NCBI GenBank assembly: GCA_002049885.1 | Contig: MVCS01000042.1 | Coordinates: forward strand, 1-8,132 | Length of the DNA stretch: 8,132 bases | Reading direction: 5' to 3' | From: Planctomycetales bacterium 4484_123 | GTDB lineage: Bacteria > Planctomycetota > Phycisphaerae > SM23-33 | In this document: positions 6,375 through 8,132 of the stretch, piece by piece | Numbering within the stretch: the stretch's first letter is position 1 | How the letters are laid out: the number at the start of each line of letters is the position of its first letter | Notes under the pieces: model-generated | Seen by the model: the letters and a program-made list of their open reading frames with translations, nothing else | The model's database searches: none | Told to the model about the DNA's origin: nothing | Made by a program: the position numbers and the translations under genes

Positions 6375-8054
6375 TCACTGTGCGGGCTTGGCCATCTCCC
6401 CGAAGTATTTCTTCACGGCCGATTGATACTGGCGGGGAACCTGGTTGTCGCTGATGGCCTCGGCGGCTCGGTCGCGGGCGGCCTCGACCACCGCCCGGTA
6501 CTTGCGCCTGGCCTGGCCCTTGACCTGCGGGCCCTTGAAGTACCAACTGGCGATGACGGGCCCGGCCGAGGGCTTGTTCTTCACCCCGGTCTTCTTCAGG
6601 CCGGTGGGGCTCTCCGGGCCGGTGGCACGCCTGCCCCAGGCCCGCGCCCAGGGCCCCCCCGGCGGCGCGTCGGGCTCGTTGCCCGCCAGGCCGGGGCCTG
6701 AACCGCAGGCCCGACCCAACAGGGCGATGGCGTCTTCTATGTCCCCCAGTGCGGCGTCCGCCCGCGACAGCCGGTCCGCCTCGGCCTCCAGATCCTCCAG
6801 GTCCTCTACCAGCCCCACCAGCCCGGCCGGCACGAGCTCGCCCTGAACGAGCCCGGCGGCGCACCGGCCCAGCTTGTCCGCCAGGGCGCGGCACAGACTC
6901 GCGGCGTTGTTGCAGGCGCGGGCCTTTTTCATCAGCTCCTCGATCTCTTCGTCGGTCAGCCCGGCGTCCTTGAGGGCCTGGCGAAGGCCCTGCTCGTCAA
7001 GGTCGGCGAGCTTGCTCTCGCAGCCGGCACGCTTGAGTGCCTCCCGCAGGGCCTTTCGCTGTTCCGCCAGTCGCTTCAACTGCTTGGCGAGGTCCTCCAT
7101 CTGTTCTGTCAGGGCGCGGCGGTCCTTTTTTGACAGGGCGCCGGCCTGGAGTTTGCTGCGCAGGTCCTGGAGGAGCTGCGAGGCCCGGCCAAAGTCGCCC
7201 CGGGCCAGGGCCGCGTTGAGTTGATTGTCCAGCCCCTGCGGACTGGCACGGAGACGCTTGAGCATCGATTGCAGCTCGGCGCCAGCGCGCGCTCGTGGAT
7301 GCTTCTTCATTTCCTTGACGCGCTCGGCCAGGCTGCCCAACCTGCGGATGGCCTCACGCCGGACCTGGGCGGCCTCGGTGGGCTGTTGCAGGTCGGCCAG
7401 CTTGGCCAACTCCTCCACCAGCGTCTTGTCGCCCAACTGCTGCACGGAGGCCTTCAGCACCTTCACGGCCGCGGAGACCTCGCAACGCGCCCGGGCCAGC
7501 TCCTGCATCCGGCGCTGCCGCTGACGGCGCTGGGGCACCAGCCCCAGCAGGTCGATGTCGGGCAGCAACAGGCAGCCGGCAAAGGCCGCCCAAGCCGCCG
7601 CCGCCCACAGCCAGCGCCGCGTCGGCCTTACCGGGAAGTGCCCCCCCAACTGGAGGACCTCGGCTCGGTGGCGGGCCTCTTCCCGGGCCGCCGCCGCGAA
7701 CGGGTCGTCGCTGCCAGCCAGTGCCACGGCCGTGCTGAAGCGCTCCCGGGCGCGCAGGCGCTCATCCAGCAACAGGGCCGACTGCATGGGCGTGGGCCGC
7801 CGGAGGTACCAGACCACCAGGGCCACGGCCAGCGCCGCCCCCACCGCCGCCGGCACGTGCCAGGGAGCAAGGAATCGCACCGCCAGGGCGCGCTCGGTGA
7901 AGGCCGCCACAGCGGCGGCCGCACCCGCCACGGCCAGGGCCGCCCCCGCTTGCCGCAGCAGCACGTTCAAACTCAGCCGGCGACGCACGCTGCGGAGCTT
8001 TCGTTCAAACGCCCTTCTCACGGCCCTGCCCTTTCGGCCCGAGTTGCTCATCAC
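6375..8054 (-). CDS. DUF4175-like membrane protein with long coiled-coil domain
   Basis: Hypothetical 559-aa envelope protein. The first 30 residues are Arg/Lys-rich. Hydrophobic segments follow at about 31-51, 66-84 and 148-165. Residues 96-112 carry LDERLRARERFSTAVAL, which resembles the 'LDRELGLRERLATAL' signature of DUF4175-type proteins. Residues 176-450 are almost entirely charged helix rich in Leu, Lys, Glu and Gln, probably coiled coil. A Gly/Pro-rich linker (450-490) leads to a C-terminal module with WYFKGPQVKG (504-513) and VPRQYQSAVKKYF (539-551), endings I recall from planctomycete proteins in MoxR/vWA gene clusters. Three membrane spans with a basic N-terminus place the coiled coil outside the cytoplasm (inference). 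The frame begins GTG-ATG (8054, 8051). A weak GGTAGG lies 9 nt before the GTG and 12 nt before the ATG, so either may be used. The frame stays open upstream to the window edge, but that stretch does not look like this family. The gene is certain; its function is unknown. Confidence 0.8.
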   Translation of the reverse strand: MMSNSGRKGRAVRRAFERKLRSVRRRLSLNVLLRQAGAALAVAGAAAAVAAFTERALAVRFLAPWHVPAAVGAALAVALVVWYLRRPTPMQSALLLDERLRARERFSTAVALAGSDDPFAAAAREEARHRAEVLQLGGHFPVRPTRRWLWAAAAWAAFAGCLLLPDIDLLGLVPQRRQRQRRMQELARARCEVSAAVKVLKASVQQLGDKTLVEELAKLADLQQPTEAAQVRREAIRRLGSLAERVKEMKKHPRARAGAELQSMLKRLRASPQGLDNQLNAALARGDFGRASQLLQDLRSKLQAGALSKKDRRALTEQMEDLAKQLKRLAEQRKALREALKRAGCESKLADLDEQGLRQALKDAGLTDEEIEELMKKARACNNAASLCRALADKLGRCAAGLVQGELVPAGLVGLVEDLEDLEAEADRLSRADAALGDIEDAIALLGRACGSGPGLAGNEPDAPPGGPWARAWGRRATGPESPTGLKKTGVKNKPSAGPVIASWYFKGPQVKGQARRKYRAVVEAARDRAAEAISDNQVPRQYQSAVKKYFGEMAKPAQ

Positions 8055-8132
8055 CCATGTTCGCCTACCGGGGGGCGGATTGCAAGGGCTTTCGAGCTCG
8101 CCCGCGGGCAGCCCAAGGCCGGCCGCCCCGGG
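8055..8132 (-). other. Right-edge segment upstream of the coiled-coil gene, possibly the tail of a preceding gene
   Basis: In transcription sense this is the leader of the cluster. One minus frame is open from the edge and ends at TGA 8053-8051, which would overlap the GTG start in a GTGA arrangement. Another minus frame ends at TAG 8067-8065. Either could be the last ~20-26 codons of an upstream gene, but too little is visible to recognise a protein. No convincing promoter is present: a TTGCAA hexamer has only a poor -10 partner, placed almost on the start codon. Confidence 0.25.

Noticed and set aside
4979..6454. Plus-strand open frame of 491 codons
   Set aside because: Antisense to the binding-protein gene and part of the permease gene, crossing their boundaries, with no domain signature.
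8060..8090. Possible promoter TTGCAA/GAACAT before the coiled-coil gene
   Set aside because: The -10 match is 3 of 6, and transcription would start almost at the start codon; it could equally be coding sequence of an upstream gene.

Overview
This is a very GC-rich window (about 70% GC by eye). Every convincing gene lies on the minus strand, so the transcript runs from position 8132 down to position 1. The protein families point to a bacterium of the Planctomycetes group, probably an uncultured lineage: a membrane vWA/glutamine-amidotransferase-like protein, a DUF4175-like coiled-coil membrane protein and an NHL propeller with typical planctomycete wording. This assignment comes from remembered family resemblance, not from a search.

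Layout in transcription order: (1) 8054-6375, a membrane-anchored coiled-coil protein of 559 aa with no known biochemical function. (2) An 85-bp gap holding two GC-rich inverted repeats. (3) 6289-5255, a lipoprotein substrate-binding protein of the FbpA/FutA-like ABC-importer type. (4) After 23 bp, 5231-2802, an 809-aa protein whose first ~505 residues are a complete two-domain FbpB-type permease and whose last ~280 residues are a six-bladed NHL propeller. The two parts are joined by a segment that looks like a lipoprotein signal with a perfect lipobox. (5) Overlapping by 13 bp, 2814 to the left edge, a membrane vWA protein of at least 938 residues. Its frame stays open to base 1, so the C-terminal end is missing.

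The tight spacing suggests one operon. Predicted topology puts the soluble parts of all four proteins outside the cytoplasmic membrane: the binding protein, the propeller, the vWA domains and the coiled coil. One reading is an importer embedded in a larger envelope assembly. No ABC ATPase is encoded here, so the importer must take its ATPase from outside the window. The most unusual item is the permease-lipobox-propeller fusion. No RNA genes, mobile elements, CRISPR arrays or convincing promoters were seen. Long open frames on the plus strand and in other minus frames are judged to be shadows caused by high GC.
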